From positions 31,361,254 through 31,425,253 of the forward strand of contig CM060124.1 of the NCBI GenBank assembly GCA_030522415.1: a DNA stretch of 64,000 bases, written 5' to 3'. Shown piece after piece: positions 63,418 to 64,000 of the stretch (position 1 is the first letter of the stretch; each line of letters starts with the position of its first letter). The notes beneath the pieces are model-generated. The model was not told the DNA's origin. It ran no database searches and was given only the letters and a program-made list of their open reading frames with translations. This DNA comes from Channallabes apus. Its lineage: Eukaryota; Chordata; Actinopteri; Siluriformes; Clariidae. Both the position numbers and the translations under genes were made by a program.

Positions 63418-64000
63418 ATGGCAGGACGTGATCACATCTATCCTGAGGATGACAACCGTGATGGTGAAAATTATTTCAGTTTATACTGGGGTTAATTTAG
63501 TTTAATTTCTGTAGTTTATTCGTTGAGCGTGTGCGGCGTCCATGACGTGGCATGTGTTCCTCAGGCTAAGCTCGCTAAATGAGTAGATCTGATTATTATT
63601 ATTATCATTATTATTATTACTCTCACATTTTAGTAAAATTTGAAAAGATCTGAATTATTTGAAAACTGTGTGTGTGCATATACAGTATATATATTTCTTA
63701 ATCATTGTTAGCAGTTAACATTTAACTTGTAGATTTACTCAGTGTTTACATTCTTGTATTTGAATTGAATAGTGAGTGTGTTGGTTATATTTATTATGAT
63801 GGAGCAGTCTGAAATGTTACTGTGAGTCACACTGAGTTTGATCTGATCACAATGTGCGTTTTAATACGAGTGAACAGACCAGTGTGGCCTGGCATAAAAT
63901 AATAATAATAAAAAAATTTTACTTAAATTTTATACAAAAGTTTTACAATCACCTAAGGAATAATTGATTTTCTTTGTTTCAGGTTGCTGTCTAGGTGTGT
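63418..64000 (+). CDS. Unrecognised small host gene, copy 3 (partial at window end)
   Basis: Exon 1, 63418-63457, encodes MAGRDHIYPEDDN and ends phase 1 at AACC|GTGATG. It is clearly related to exon 1 of copy 2 (MSGRDPEDDH). Intron 1 keeps phrases shared with copy 2 ('acttgtaga', 'ttactcagtgttta', 'atttattatgatgga'). Exon 2 starts at 63983 after TTTCAG and encodes (R)CCLGV before the window ends, conserving the CC pair. The rest lies to the right. Same orientation and spacing as copies 1 and 2. Confidence 0.5.

Overview
This is vertebrate nuclear DNA, most probably from a ray-finned (teleost) fish. There are no bacterial-style operons; possible host exons have GT/AG borders, CA/GT microsatellites are abundant, and the transposon set is the one typical of teleosts: Tc1 transposons, L2/CR1-type LINEs, a V-SINE-like tRNA-derived SINE, BEL/Pao, Ty3/gypsy and DIRS retrotransposons, and many small hAT-type MITEs. 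The species cannot be fixed from sequence alone. No rRNA or functional tRNA gene and no CRISPR was seen.

Layout. 1-13 kb is mostly simple and interspersed repeats (a roughly 188-bp minisatellite, a 0.6-kb TCTG array, an 8-bp-TSD MITE, an L2 LINE tail, a SINE) plus one likely first coding exon on the minus strand (3922-4289). 13.9-14.8 kb, 25.4-26.4 kb and 63.4 kb to the window end hold three plus-strand copies of an unrecognised small host gene. Each has three coding exons joined by phase-1 introns, and exon 2 is exactly 87 nt in both complete copies. Decayed copies lie near 16.2 kb and 59-61.3 kb. Non-coding blocks around these genes are also duplicated (12.6/35.8 kb, 24.7/62.4 kb, 14.8/61.0 kb), so the window looks like a tandem gene cluster pushed apart by transposons.

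Between the gene copies lie: a LINE fragment carrying a hAT MITE (16.5-17.6 kb); a near full-length but dead LINE (17.7-21.2 kb, minus); a Ty3/gypsy remnant with LTR (21.7-23.8 kb, minus); a DIRS element with diagnostic terminal architecture and an open gag-like frame (26.75-31.6 kb, minus); two adjacent hAT MITEs (31.7-32.95 kb); a second gypsy remnant with LTR (33.7-35.3 kb); an old Tc1 copy (36.6-37.6 kb); an apparently intact BEL/Pao retrotransposon with 720-bp LTRs, a 5-bp TSD, a tRNA-Tyr-like primer site and a 1959-codon polyprotein (39187-46599); a gypsy pair including a gag-integrase deletion derivative (48.2-52.4 kb); a four-level nest of LINE, LTR, MITE and LINE tail (54.0-57.2 kb); and a Tc1 copy broken by a single visible in-frame stop (59.5-60.8 kb).

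The transposons replicate independently of the host genes. The main biological candidate is the small tandem gene family, which I could not match to any family I know.
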